This document shows, in pieces, positions 8,542 to 16,536 of a stretch of 64,000 bases of DNA. The position numbers and the translations under genes are program-made. The number at the start of each line of letters is the position of its first letter. The first letter of the stretch is position 1. Origin of the DNA: Bog-756 sp963725275 (GTDB lineage Bacteria > Actinomycetota > Acidimicrobiia > Acidimicrobiales > RAAP-2); the NCBI GenBank assembly GCA_963725275.1, contig CAVRXS010000005.1, positions 682,001 through 746,000 of the forward strand. The letters are read 5' to 3'. The notes under the pieces are model-generated. The model was not told the DNA's origin. It ran no database searches and saw only the letters and a program-made list of their open reading frames with translations.

Positions 8542-9581
8542 CCTCCTACCGGGTCGTCCAGTGGGCCACGGGCAACATCGGTACCCGCTCCCTCCGGGCG
8601 GTCATCGAGCATCCCGAGCTCACCCTGGTGGGCCTCCACGTGCACGACCCGGACAAGGAGGGGCGCGACGCAGGGGAGCTGTGCGGGCTCGGGCCGACCG
8701 GCGTGCTGGCCACCCGGGACACCGGTGCGATCCTCGCCCTGCGGCCCGACTGTGTCCTCTACATGCAGCAGGGCTACGACGTCGACGTGCTCTGCTCGCT
8801 CCTCGAGTCGGGGGTCAACGTCGTGGCCACCAGCGGCGGGTTCCACCATCCCGGGAGCATGGACCCGGCCGAACGGCGGCGGATCGACGGCGCGTGCGAA
8901 CGCGGTGGCTCCTCGATCTACAGCACCGGGATCAGTCCGGGGTTCATCTCCGAAGCGCTGCCGATCGTCCTGACCTCGATCCAGCGCCGGCTGGACAGGG
9001 TGCGGATCGAGGAGTTCGCCGATCTCTCGAGCAGGGATTCGCCGGCCCTGCTCTTCGAGGTCATGGGCTTCGGACGGGATCCGTCGACCTTCGACCCGCG
9101 GCGCTTTGCACACGGCGCAGTCGCCTTCGGGCCGTCGTTGCGCCAGGTGGCCGACGCCGTCGGGCTGCCCCTGGACTCGGTCGACTCCAGCGGTGAGGTG
9201 GCCTGCGCGGTCCGGGACACCGTGATCGCCGCCGGCACCGTCCCGGCCGGATCGGTTGCGGGCCAGCGGTTGACCGTGGTCGGCCGGCGCGACGGTGCCG
9301 AGCTGGTCACCTTCAGCGCCACCTGGTACTGCTCGACCGAGCTCGACACTGCGTGGGACCTGCGCCAGGGAGGCTGGCGGGTGACGGTCGAGGGGGACTG
9401 TCCGCTGGAGCTGGACATCCGGCTGGCGGTCCCGCCCGAGCGGATGGCGGAGGCCACTCCGGGCTACACGGCAAACCGGGCGGTCAACGCGGTGCCCGTC
9501 GTCTGCGGGGCCCCGCCGGGCATCAGGACGACGGTCGATCTTCCCCAGGTCGTGGCACGTCTGGGAGCGGGGCAGCCGTGA
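8538..9581 (+). CDS. DapB-like NAD(P)-binding oxidoreductase
   Basis: 347 residues; the GTG start overlaps the lyase stop as GTGA, implying translational coupling. The N-terminus YRVVQWATGNIGTRSLRAV is the Rossmann motif of dihydrodipicolinate reductase-like proteins, and ATSGGFHHPG plus STGISPGF follow in the order seen in the actinobacterial 2,4-diaminopentanoate dehydrogenase-like group. True lysine-pathway DapB is shorter, about 250-270 residues. The role in this operon is not established. It may reduce an imine or keto intermediate. Confidence 0.8.
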   Translation: MTSYRVVQWATGNIGTRSLRAVIEHPELTLVGLHVHDPDKEGRDAGELCGLGPTGVLATRDTGAILALRPDCVLYMQQGYDVDVLCSLLESGVNVVATSGGFHHPGSMDPAERRRIDGACERGGSSIYSTGISPGFISEALPIVLTSIQRRLDRVRIEEFADLSSRDSPALLFEVMGFGRDPSTFDPRRFAHGAVAFGPSLRQVADAVGLPLDSVDSSGEVACAVRDTVIAAGTVPAGSVAGQRLTVVGRRDGAELVTFSATWYCSTELDTAWDLRQGGWRVTVEGDCPLELDIRLAVPPERMAEATPGYTANRAVNAVPVVCGAPPGIRTTVDLPQVVARLGAGQP

Positions 9582-9672
9582 AGCGGGACGGCGGGTGTCG
9601 GCAGCTGGGACCCGTTTCGCGTCGTAACCGGTGGATCCTGGGAGACTGGTCCCGTGGATCGGGGAAGCAGGC

Positions 9673-10587
9673 ATGAGTAGTGACGAAGGCGTTCTCGACC
9701 CGTGGGTCGCCACATGGATGGCTGACAATCCGGAAATGGCAACGCCGTTGGAGGACCTGTCCCCACGGATCCTCGAGCTGGCACGCGGCCCCTGGGGCCC
9801 ACCACCGACGCGGGAGTTGGCCGAGGTCCGTGACGACGTGGTCGGTGACGTGCCGGTCCGCATCTACCGCGGCGAGGGTGAGCCGACCGGTCTGGTGGTG
9901 TACTTCCACGGTGGCGGGTTCGTCCTCGGTGGCATCGACATCATGGACGGGGTCGCCCGAGAGCTCGCCCACGGGGCCGGCGCGGTCGTCGTCTCGGTCG
10001 GCTACCGGCTGGCGCCGGAGCATCCCTACCCGGACGGGCTGGACGACTGCGAAGCGGTGACCCGGTGGGCGATGGCCACCAGCGCGATCTGGGGCCTGCC
10101 GGCCGCAGCGGTTGCCGTAGCCGGGGAGAGCGCGGGCGGCAACCTCGCTGCAGCGGTGTGCCTCCGCCTGCGGGACGCAGGCAGACCGCTGCCGGCCGGT
10201 CAGGTGCTCGTCTACCCGGCGGTGTCAGGGTCGCAGGAGCACCCCTCGTCGATCGAGTTCGACGGGCTGGTCATCAGTCGCGCCGCCAGCAAGGCCTATT
10301 GGGCTGCCTACAGCGCCGGCCGGGACCTGGACCAGGACCCGTACGCTGCTCCGTTGAGCGCTCCGTCGCTGCGGGGACTGCCTCCCGCATTGGTCGTACT
10401 CGGCGGCTGCGACATGCTGCGGGACGAGGGCCGCGCCTTTGCGGGCCGGCTCCTCGAGGACGGCGTCGCGATCGACGAGGTCTGCTATGCAGGCCAGCCC
10501 CACGGCTTCTTGAACTTCGGCTTTCCGGCCGCCGACCTCGCCTTCGAGCGCATCGGCACCTGGCTCCGGGCCGTCCTCGAACGCTGA
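9673..10587 (+). CDS. Alpha/beta hydrolase, hormone-sensitive-lipase (HSL) type esterase
   Basis: 304 residues from ATG 9673 preceded by a GGGGA ribosome site. The HSL hallmark HGGGFVLGG forms the oxyanion hole. The nucleophile Ser lies in GESAGGNLA, the acid in GGCDMLRDEG and the catalytic His in GQPHGFLNF, completing the triad. Such cytosolic esterases and lactonases hydrolyse small or medium esters and lactones, a step that fits after an oxygenase. It follows the DapB-like gene by about 90 bases in the same direction. Confidence 0.92.
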   Translation: MSSDEGVLDPWVATWMADNPEMATPLEDLSPRILELARGPWGPPPTRELAEVRDDVVGDVPVRIYRGEGEPTGLVVYFHGGGFVLGGIDIMDGVARELAHGAGAVVVSVGYRLAPEHPYPDGLDDCEAVTRWAMATSAIWGLPAAAVAVAGESAGGNLAAAVCLRLRDAGRPLPAGQVLVYPAVSGSQEHPSSIEFDGLVISRAASKAYWAAYSAGRDLDQDPYAAPLSAPSLRGLPPALVVLGGCDMLRDEGRAFAGRLLEDGVAIDEVCYAGQPHGFLNFGFPAADLAFERIGTWLRAVLER

Positions 10588-10682
10588 CCCATCGGACGCT
10601 GCGGGATCCGACGATCGCGAGAGCATGACTCCGTCAGCACCTTTGGCGTCGGCACTCTCGCAATCGCTGACTTCTCCACTCC

Positions 10683-11102
10683 TTACTGACGATGAACCGC
10701 GTGTGACTCCAATGTGGTCTTGATGACGGCAATCCCGCGCTCCATGAGTTCCGCGGTGGGAGTCGCGAGCTCGTCCGGGAGCAGATCGGTGATCCAGACA
10801 AAGCGGGACCGACCCACACCGTCTGAGAACACCTGGGCCGACGCGTTGTTGTGGGTAAAGCCCAGTGGGCTCTCGGTCACGGAGTAGGCGAGGCGTCTTG
10901 CAGCGTCATCAACTCCAATGAGGACTTCGCGGGCCACCGCACCATTGAAGAAGTTTACGGTGCGGACATCAGATCCATCGAGGTGGCAGTTCACGACAAA
11001 GCCGGGTACGAGACGTTCATGCAGTGCACCGAAGTCTTGGAGCGCCGCCCACACATCGTCCGGGTGAGCATCGATCACAACCTCTTTGACAATGGAAGCC
11101 AT
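10683..11102 (-). CDS. SRPBCC (START/Bet v1-like) small-ligand protein
   Basis: 139 residues from an ATG at 11102 with GAGGAGA upstream. The opening SIVKEVVIDAHPDDVWAALQ and the late FVWITDLLPDELATPTAELM match the polyketide cyclase/dehydrase-like SRPBCC fold, a hydrophobic-pocket domain of about 140 residues. No catalytic residues can be assigned. It lies downstream of, and overlaps by 86 bases, the interrupted MerR gene on the same strand, so it was probably the target operon of that regulator. Confidence 0.8.
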   Translation of the reverse strand: MASIVKEVVIDAHPDDVWAALQDFGALHERLVPGFVVNCHLDGSDVRTVNFFNGAVAREVLIGVDDAARRLAYSVTESPLGFTHNNASAQVFSDGVGRSRFVWITDLLPDELATPTAELMERGIAVIKTTLESHAVHRQ

Positions 11103-11891
11103 CCCAGGTGTCTCCTCTGTTGTTGGACTCTTCGTTCGCTGCTGGCGTGGCGTGAAAGACCGGCCAGCCCACTTCGGTGCGATGCCGGGACTTGTCGTCG
11201 GTGTCCGCCGAGCCCACCAGGTAGTACTCACGGATCGGTCCGTCGACTCCGAGCTCGCGCTCAGCGACGAACGTTCCGACGGCTCCATAGGTCTGGTCGA
11301 GCTCGCCAAACGACCCCTGATGTACCGCGATCGCGAGCTCGGCGGCCGGGATGTCGACCAGCTTCGCTCGCGCCGAGGGAGCGAGCTCTCGGCTGACAGG
11401 TACGAACGCCACAACCTCCCCCAGCTCGACCTCGAAGAACTCGTTTGAATACAGGGCGGCCGCGGGACCGGCCGACTCGGCGCTCGACGCGCTGAGCGCG
11501 CCGTAAAGCTCCTCGAATGTGTCCGTCCACCAGCCTTCGAGGTCATCCATCGCAACCCGCTCAGCGATCGCCAGCGCCCGCGTTCGAGGAACCGAGCGGT
11601 GCTGCACTGAGATCGGCAGCGTCGGCCGCTCGAGCAGCGCTCGTAGCGACGAGACGGTCACCTGTGTCTTGTCGAGCTGAGACTCCATCCGCCTCAGATG
11701 AGCGACGAGCACCTCAGTGCGGGATGGCGCGTCAGGCGCTCCGAGGACCGCCCTTATGTCCTCTAGGGGCATCCCCAGGTCCCTGAGCCGTCGGATGACC
11801 TGTCCGGTGGACACCTGGGATGGGTCATAGAACCGGTATCCGGTGGCTGGATCGATTCGCTCGGGATCCAACAGTCCCACCTCGTGGTAAT
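11017..11891 (-). pseudogene. MerR-family regulator, 3' part, split by the IS21 element
   Basis: This fragment holds the end of the MerR DNA-binding domain (HEVGLLDPERIDPATGYRFY), the dimerisation helix, and a GyrI-like/BltR-type effector domain ending near EYYLVGSADTDDKSRHRTE. Its first 24 codons now lie at 14296-14367 on the far side of the IS. Joining the two and dropping one copy of the 5-bp duplication restores one frame of about 313 residues: MEVLLPIGDFSRMTYLSVKA then LRHY-HEVGLLDP. Without the recognition helix the fragment cannot bind DNA normally. The frame also runs about 25 residues past the usual domain end and overlaps the SRPBCC start. Confidence 0.85.
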
Positions 11892-11997
11892 TGTCGCGGC
11901 GCTCACGGAACCTCGCGGTTCTCGCTCACTGAAAGTCGCGGTCTGATCTGAGGCCGCGCTCCGCCTGACCGGGCATCCACCGGTCGGGGTCATGGCC

Positions 11998-12040
11998 CCT
12001 CCAACTTGTCGGTGCTGGCAAGCACCCGACGAGCTGGAGG
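11998..12040 (+). promoter_or_regulatory. Hairpin upstream of istA that could mask its ribosome site
   Basis: CCTCCA (11998-12003) pairs with TGGAGG (12035-12040), and the inner TCGGTGCT pairs with AGCACC-CGA with one bulged base, closing on a GGCA loop. The right arm contains the GGAGG in front of istA. Such hairpins in IS elements can block translation from transcripts that read in from outside. This is inference from structure. Confidence 0.45.
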
Positions 12041-12052
12041 AAGCCGAAAGAG

Positions 12053-13414
12053 ATGATGACCCAGGAGGAGTACATGAATGTGAAGGCCCTGCACGCCGGG
12101 GGCTGGACGATCAAGCAGATCGCCGAGCACCTCGGCTTCCACCCCGCCACGGTGTCGTCGTGGCTGAAGAACGGGGGACCGCCGCCCAAGCGGATGGTTC
12201 CCGAAAACGAGCTGGTCATCGACGAGCGCTGGCGGACCCGCATCGGCGGCCTGTTGGCCCACAACGCCGATCTCCAGGGCTCCTCGATCATGCGGGTGAT
12301 CGAGGCTGAGGGCTATGCGGGCTCGTATCAGACCCTCACGTGTGACCTGCACTCGGTGCGGGGCCCGACGAGAGGTGCGGTCATGGTCACCATGCCCATC
12401 GAGACCGTGCCCGGCGAGGAGTTCCAGTTCGACTGGTCCGACTGCAACAGCTTCGCCCGTCGCTGGGGCTGGGACCACCAGCTGCACTGCTTCGGGTGCG
12501 TCTTGTGCTGGAGCCGGATCAAGTTCTGGTTCTTCGCCCCTTCCATCGACCAGCACCACACCCTCGAGGGCCTGGTCCGCTTCTTCGAGCACATCGGCGG
12601 CGTGCCTGCCGTGGGCCGGACCGACCGGATGGGCCAGTTGGGCACGACCAAGTCCAAGGGGTTCGTCTTCCATCCCCTCGCTCTCACCTTCGCCCGCCAT
12701 CACGACCTGGCGCTCACGGCCTGCGATGCCGGGGACGCCAAGCGCAAGGGCAAGGTCGAGCGCCCCTTCCGCGACCTCAAACGCGGGTTCCTCTCCGAAG
12801 CCGACCTCGACCCGCCAGAAGACGTCGGCGAGCTCAACCGCCGGGCGGCCCGCTGGCTCGAGCGCTACTTCCACGCGGTGCCGCATGGGACCACGGGTGT
12901 TCCTCCGGCCAAACGTTTCGAGACGGAGCGTCACGTCCTCGGACGTCTGCCTGCCGTGCGCTTCGACACTGCAGTGCGCGACACCCGTCGGGTGGGGCGC
13001 ATCCCCCTCGTCGAGTGGAACACGGTCTTCTACTCGGCCCCGCCACAGCTCGCCGGCAAGGTGATCGAGGTGCGCCAGCCCATCGGCTATTCGGTCATCG
13101 AGCTGCGGTTCTTGGGCCAGATGGTCGCCATCCACCACCTGGCGCCGGCGGGCTCAGCACCCCAGTGGCTGTCCGAGCACAAGCGTGAGGCCGAGGCCAT
13201 CGTGCTCGGACGGAAGCGGCTCGGCATCGTCGAGCCCGCTGGGGCGGCGACCGCGATGACGCTCGATCTCGAGGTCGGCGACTACGACGTGGCCGTCCCG
13301 GATCTGGCTGCCATGGGCGTCATCGGCCCGCACCCCGACACCGACCTCCCTGTGGATATCGCCGCAGGGGGCAACGTGGCGGGCGCCATCGACCCCGACG
13401 GAGCGCTGTCATGA
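12053..13414 (+). CDS. istA: IS21 transposase IstA
   Basis: 453 residues. An N-terminal helix-turn-helix (WTIKQIAEHLGFHPATVSSW) binds the ends. A DDE integrase core follows: first Asp in FQFDWSDCN, second probably in VGRTDRMGQ, and Glu in KRKGKVERPF. A C-terminal Mu-type beta-barrel region lies around VEWNTVFYSAPPQLAGK. ATG 12074, just after GGAGGAG, is an alternative start. It ends in an ATGA overlap with istB, as in other IS21 elements. Confidence 0.93.
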   Translation: MMTQEEYMNVKALHAGGWTIKQIAEHLGFHPATVSSWLKNGGPPPKRMVPENELVIDERWRTRIGGLLAHNADLQGSSIMRVIEAEGYAGSYQTLTCDLHSVRGPTRGAVMVTMPIETVPGEEFQFDWSDCNSFARRWGWDHQLHCFGCVLCWSRIKFWFFAPSIDQHHTLEGLVRFFEHIGGVPAVGRTDRMGQLGTTKSKGFVFHPLALTFARHHDLALTACDAGDAKRKGKVERPFRDLKRGFLSEADLDPPEDVGELNRRAARWLERYFHAVPHGTTGVPPAKRFETERHVLGRLPAVRFDTAVRDTRRVGRIPLVEWNTVFYSAPPQLAGKVIEVRQPIGYSVIELRFLGQMVAIHHLAPAGSAPQWLSEHKREAEAIVLGRKRLGIVEPAGAATAMTLDLEVGDYDVAVPDLAAMGVIGPHPDTDLPVDIAAGGNVAGAIDPDGALS

Positions 13415-14223
13415 GCAAAGCCACCCTCGTCGAACAGATCAAGGGGGACCTCGACTACCTCAAGCTCGTCCGCACGGCCGAGGTGTTCGCCGAGCTGGCT
13501 GACGACGCCGAGTCCCGCGGTGCGGACCATCTCGAGTTCTTGGCCAACGTGCTCAGCGCCGAGGTCGACGCAACCCGCCAGAGGCGTCTGTCGGCCCGAC
13601 TGCGCTTCGCCCACTTCCCGTTCCGAAAGACCCTCGAGGAGTTCGACTTCGACTTCCAGCCCTCCATCGACCCCAAGGTCATCTCTGACCTGGCCGAACT
13701 GGACTTCGTGCGAGACGGTCATCCGGTCCTCCTGCTCGGACGACCGGGGTGCGGCAAGTCCCATCTCGGGGTGGCTCTCGGGATCAAGGCGGTCGAGGCC
13801 GGCTATCGGGGGTACTTCAGCGGAGCGACCGACATGACCAAGGCCCTGGTCAGCGCCTGGGCAGAGGGGACGTTCAACCAGAAGATCCGCACGTACACCT
13901 CACCGAGCATCCTCGTCATCGACGACGTGGGCATCACGCCCTTCGACCGGACCGAGGCCAACGCCTTCTTCCAGGTGGTCAACCGGCGCTACGAGTTGCG
14001 CTCGGCCACCATCGTCACGACCAACCGGGGCCTGCCGGCCTGGGCCGAGCTGTTCGGGGGTGACTCCGTCGTCGCGGCCGCCATCTTGGACCGCCTGCTC
14101 GACCGGGCGACGGTCATCAACATCAAGGGACCGTCGTGGCGCCTGCGCGAGCACGAGGCCCTCACCAAGCCGATCACGGACCTGGCCGGTCCTCCCGAGA
14201 AGACCCCGGGGAGGCGGGGCTAG
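13411..14223 (+). CDS. istB: IS21 helper ATPase IstB
   Basis: 270 residues, DnaC-like AAA+ ATPase. Walker A is LLGRPGCGKSHLG and Walker B ILVIDDVG; a sensor-like VTTNRG follows. IstB assembles on target DNA and activates IstA. The start codon overlaps the istA stop by four bases, so translation is coupled. The C-terminus is slightly longer than in many homologues. Confidence 0.94.
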   Translation: MSKATLVEQIKGDLDYLKLVRTAEVFAELADDAESRGADHLEFLANVLSAEVDATRQRRLSARLRFAHFPFRKTLEEFDFDFQPSIDPKVISDLAELDFVRDGHPVLLLGRPGCGKSHLGVALGIKAVEAGYRGYFSGATDMTKALVSAWAEGTFNQKIRTYTSPSILVIDDVGITPFDRTEANAFFQVVNRRYELRSATIVTTNRGLPAWAELFGGDSVVAAAILDRLLDRATVINIKGPSWRLREHEALTKPITDLAGPPEKTPGRRG

Positions 14224-14295
14224 CCTGTCACCCGGAGCACGGACTCAACGCGAGTTTCGGTGAGCGAATAACGCGAATTTCGATGAGCGGCGACA

Positions 14296-14367
14296 GTAAT
14301 GACGGAGCGCCTTCACGCTGAGATACGTCATCCGCGAGAAATCCCCGATTGGTAGCAACACCTCCAT
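14296..14367 (-). pseudogene. MerR-family regulator, 5' part (24 codons), split by IS21
   Basis: Reading from ATG 14367 gives MEVLLPIGDFSRMTYLSVKA then LRHY, which is helix-turn-helix sequence of a MerR protein and runs straight into the element's target duplication. The rest of the gene is at 11017-11891. A G-rich stretch (GGGGGAGGGGGC) lies about a dozen bases upstream as a possible ribosome site. Confidence 0.8.
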
Positions 14368-14458
14368 ACCGAGAGCTTGCCCCCTCCCCCTACAGGAGAG
14401 CCAACTCCCGAGTAATCAATACCCCGAAGGTGCTGTTCATGGACAGCCCGACGGCAGG

Positions 14459-15397
14459 TTAGGTGGCAGTCACGCACCTCTTGGCGCTGTTGCTCCACAG
14501 TCCCTGCACGTCGTACTTGACGCCGCCAAGCATCAGGTAGGCGTCCCGATTGTCACAGAGATCGGCAATCTCGTTGAAGTCGCCGGAATACCACCCTGTT
14601 GAATAAAAGGGCTCCGTCACCGACTCCGCATACTCGTGGGTCTCCGTCGACTCGTACCCGTCGAGAAGGCGAGGCGTCGCAAAGGACGTGCAGCCACCGT
14701 TTGCTCCGATGTCGGGTACATACGGCAGGTTTGTCCAGGCAAGCTTGCCGTAGGTGCTGGCGATGGTGGCGTGATAGGCGCAGTAGCCCGTTGTGGGGTT
14801 GAGCCAGCCATCAGGGTCGGTGCCGGTGGGTGAGGCGATGACGTACTGCGCATCGAGATTTGGAGATTGGGTCTTGTTCCCGAAATGGTCGGCTGCATTC
14901 ACGGCCTCCGCACCGAGCTGAGCGTAGGTGGCATCAGTCGGTTCAGGGGATGCATTGTCGAACCAAACCCCGCCGAGGACGGACGAGGTCGGGTGTTTGA
15001 TGTGCGTTCCCTTGGTACCACAATCCGTGGTTCCCACCGGTAAACCCTCGCAGTACTGGGTCAGTATGGTTCCCCAGGTGTCAGACGCACCGTAGAGATG
15101 CCTGAACATCCCTTGGAGCGCCGTGGCCGCGTGAGCTGGATCACTGGACCACTGTGAGCCCCAGAAGACGAGATACACCTTGGGACTGGGGAGGACCACC
15201 CCGGTGCGGGCGCTGGAGTGCAACGACACTGGTGTGACGATCAAGGGAGTCGGAGGCCGGGCATGGATCTGTTTGATTCCCAGCCGAGTTGCAGCAGGCG
15301 CTGGCGAGGTAGCGGCGCCCACGGGCACTGACGCCGCTACGAGCGCGACCATTCCGGCCATCAGGATCCCCGCCAACGAACCAATGCGCCATTTCAT
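14459..15397 (-). CDS. Secreted protein resembling EXORDIUM/phi-1-type putative zinc peptidases
   Basis: 312 residues with a clear Sec signal peptide (MKWR, hydrophobic to about residue 22, cleavage near VGAA-TS). The ATG at 15397 has GGAGG upstream. The mature part has PKVYLVFWGSQW, six or more Cys, and STETHEYAESVTEP followed by EIADLCDN. The HE..E pattern with a downstream E-I-x-D-L-C is the arrangement I associate with the EXORDIUM/phosphate-induced-protein family, where it is a proposed metal site. The family link is by motif only. It is transcribed convergently toward the MerR 5' fragment and has no obvious operon partners. Confidence 0.65.
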   Translation of the reverse strand: MKWRIGSLAGILMAGMVALVAASVPVGAATSPAPAATRLGIKQIHARPPTPLIVTPVSLHSSARTGVVLPSPKVYLVFWGSQWSSDPAHAATALQGMFRHLYGASDTWGTILTQYCEGLPVGTTDCGTKGTHIKHPTSSVLGGVWFDNASPEPTDATYAQLGAEAVNAADHFGNKTQSPNLDAQYVIASPTGTDPDGWLNPTTGYCAYHATIASTYGKLAWTNLPYVPDIGANGGCTSFATPRLLDGYESTETHEYAESVTEPFYSTGWYSGDFNEIADLCDNRDAYLMLGGVKYDVQGLWSNSAKRCVTAT

Positions 15398-15679
15398 GCC
15401 CCGCCTCCGTTCTCGCCCCGGTTCTCCGAGCGCCGGGGTCGATGGTACTCAAGGCGCCAGATTCGCACTCCAAGAGCAAGACGAGTGAGATGACCAGGCT
15501 CGACCCCTGGTTGGCCATCCCCCGACCCACAGCCCGTTTGGGGCGTTTGCAGGTGACACGCACTCAGCGGTCGATAATGCACCCACACCCGGTGTTTGGA
15601 CACACAGCAGTCGGTTTCCGGCGTGACGAAACCTCGGTCGCTGACTGCCACAGGTCGGAGCCTGAGGCTCTGAGATCTC

Positions 15680-15985
15680 CTAGACGGTTCCAGCTGCGTC
15701 GATCGATCCGAACACGGTGATCTCAGGTGCTCCCGTCATCCCGACAGAGGCCATGACCTCGGCGACCTTGGGGTTTCCATCGAAGAAGCTCTGGAACTGC
15801 TCTGCAGTCTCCCATTCGTCGATGACCATCAGTTCGCCATCTCCGGAGACGAACCGATGATGGAGCATGCCGGCGCCCCTCGTCGATTCAGTGATCTCCT
15901 CTAGGAACTTGGCGTTGCTGTGAAGGCCCTCGATGGCCGTTTCGACATCCGACACGGGAATATGAATGGTGACCGTAACGCTCAT
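15680..15985 (-). CDS. ABM-domain (antibiotic biosynthesis monooxygenase-like) protein
   Basis: 101 residues, the length of a single ABM dimeric alpha-beta barrel domain. It opens VTVTIHIPVSDVETAIEGL and has VIDEWETAEQFQSFFDGNPKV, the usual EWxSxEAFxxH-like strand-helix with a conserved Trp. The family includes quinol monooxygenases and heme-degrading proteins but many members are unassigned. No strong ribosome site is visible. It is distinct from the ABM paralogues at 50910 and 58953. Confidence 0.75.
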   Translation of the reverse strand: MSVTVTIHIPVSDVETAIEGLHSNAKFLEEITESTRGAGMLHHRFVSGDGELMVIDEWETAEQFQSFFDGNPKVAEVMASVGMTGAPEITVFGSIDAAGTV

Positions 15986-16536
15986 CGCTGGAACCCCGGG
16001 TTCATGATCATTTGACGCCCCATCTGAGACGGCTGTGTCAATCTACGACCAAACGTGGGCGGTTGCCCAGCCCACCGCAGATCTGAGATTCGAGCATCGT
16101 CGACTCCCGGAGCAATCACCCACCTTTGTGGGTTACTTCGGTGCCCCATCCAACCGGCATGAAGAGTGTGAGAGTGCCTTGCAGCCAGACCATCCACCGA
16201 GCGCTGTGGGCCCAACACTACGGTCAGCAGCACCTGGGGCTCGGTCTGACTCGGCACGCATGCTTGCGCATCTACCGTGCCCATCGCAGTTCGTCGACTG
16301 ATGTCCAGGCTCGTCCGGCACGACCGGTCGGGCGGTGTGATCGGTCGTCCTGTTCAAGCAGGTCGACACGCCACGTTCCCGCCGTTCCGGCAGTGCGTGC
16401 CACCCCTTGGCCTAATCCTGGAAGCACCGACCAATGACCTGATTCGATAGCCGCGCATCCGTGGAAAGAGCCTCCCCGGCTGGGAAAATGACGATGTCGA
16501 AGTCGCATTTTCACCAACACAAAGGAGGCACTTTCT
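15986..16536. other. Intergenic stretch, no supportable gene
   Basis: About 550 bases separate the ABM gene from the IS1380 transposase. Open frames here are short and have no ribosome sites or recognisable motifs. The last 65 bases, from about 16470, presumably contain the left end of the IS1380 element (AGCCTCCCCGGCTGGGAAAA), with AAAGGAGG just before the transposase start. I could not find a matching right-hand repeat. Confidence 0.5.

Larger units (their letters stand above)
11892..14295. mobile_element. IS21-family insertion sequence, complete, about 2.4 kb
   Basis: The ends are inverted repeats. The left reads TGTCGCGGCGCTCACGGAAC and onward; the right, read inward, TGTCGCCGCTCATCGAAATT and onward. 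Each end carries two tandem copies of a CGCTCA..GAA..TCGCG unit, the multiple terminal repeats typical of IS21. The element carries istA and istB. The flanks are a direct repeat GTAAT (11887-11891 and 14296-14300), a 5-bp target duplication inside a MerR gene. The intact duplication and open frames suggest a fairly recent insertion. Confidence 0.93.

Noticed and set aside
15982..16284. 100-codon minus-strand frame before IS1380
   Set aside because: No ribosome site or motif; I treat the stretch as noncoding.
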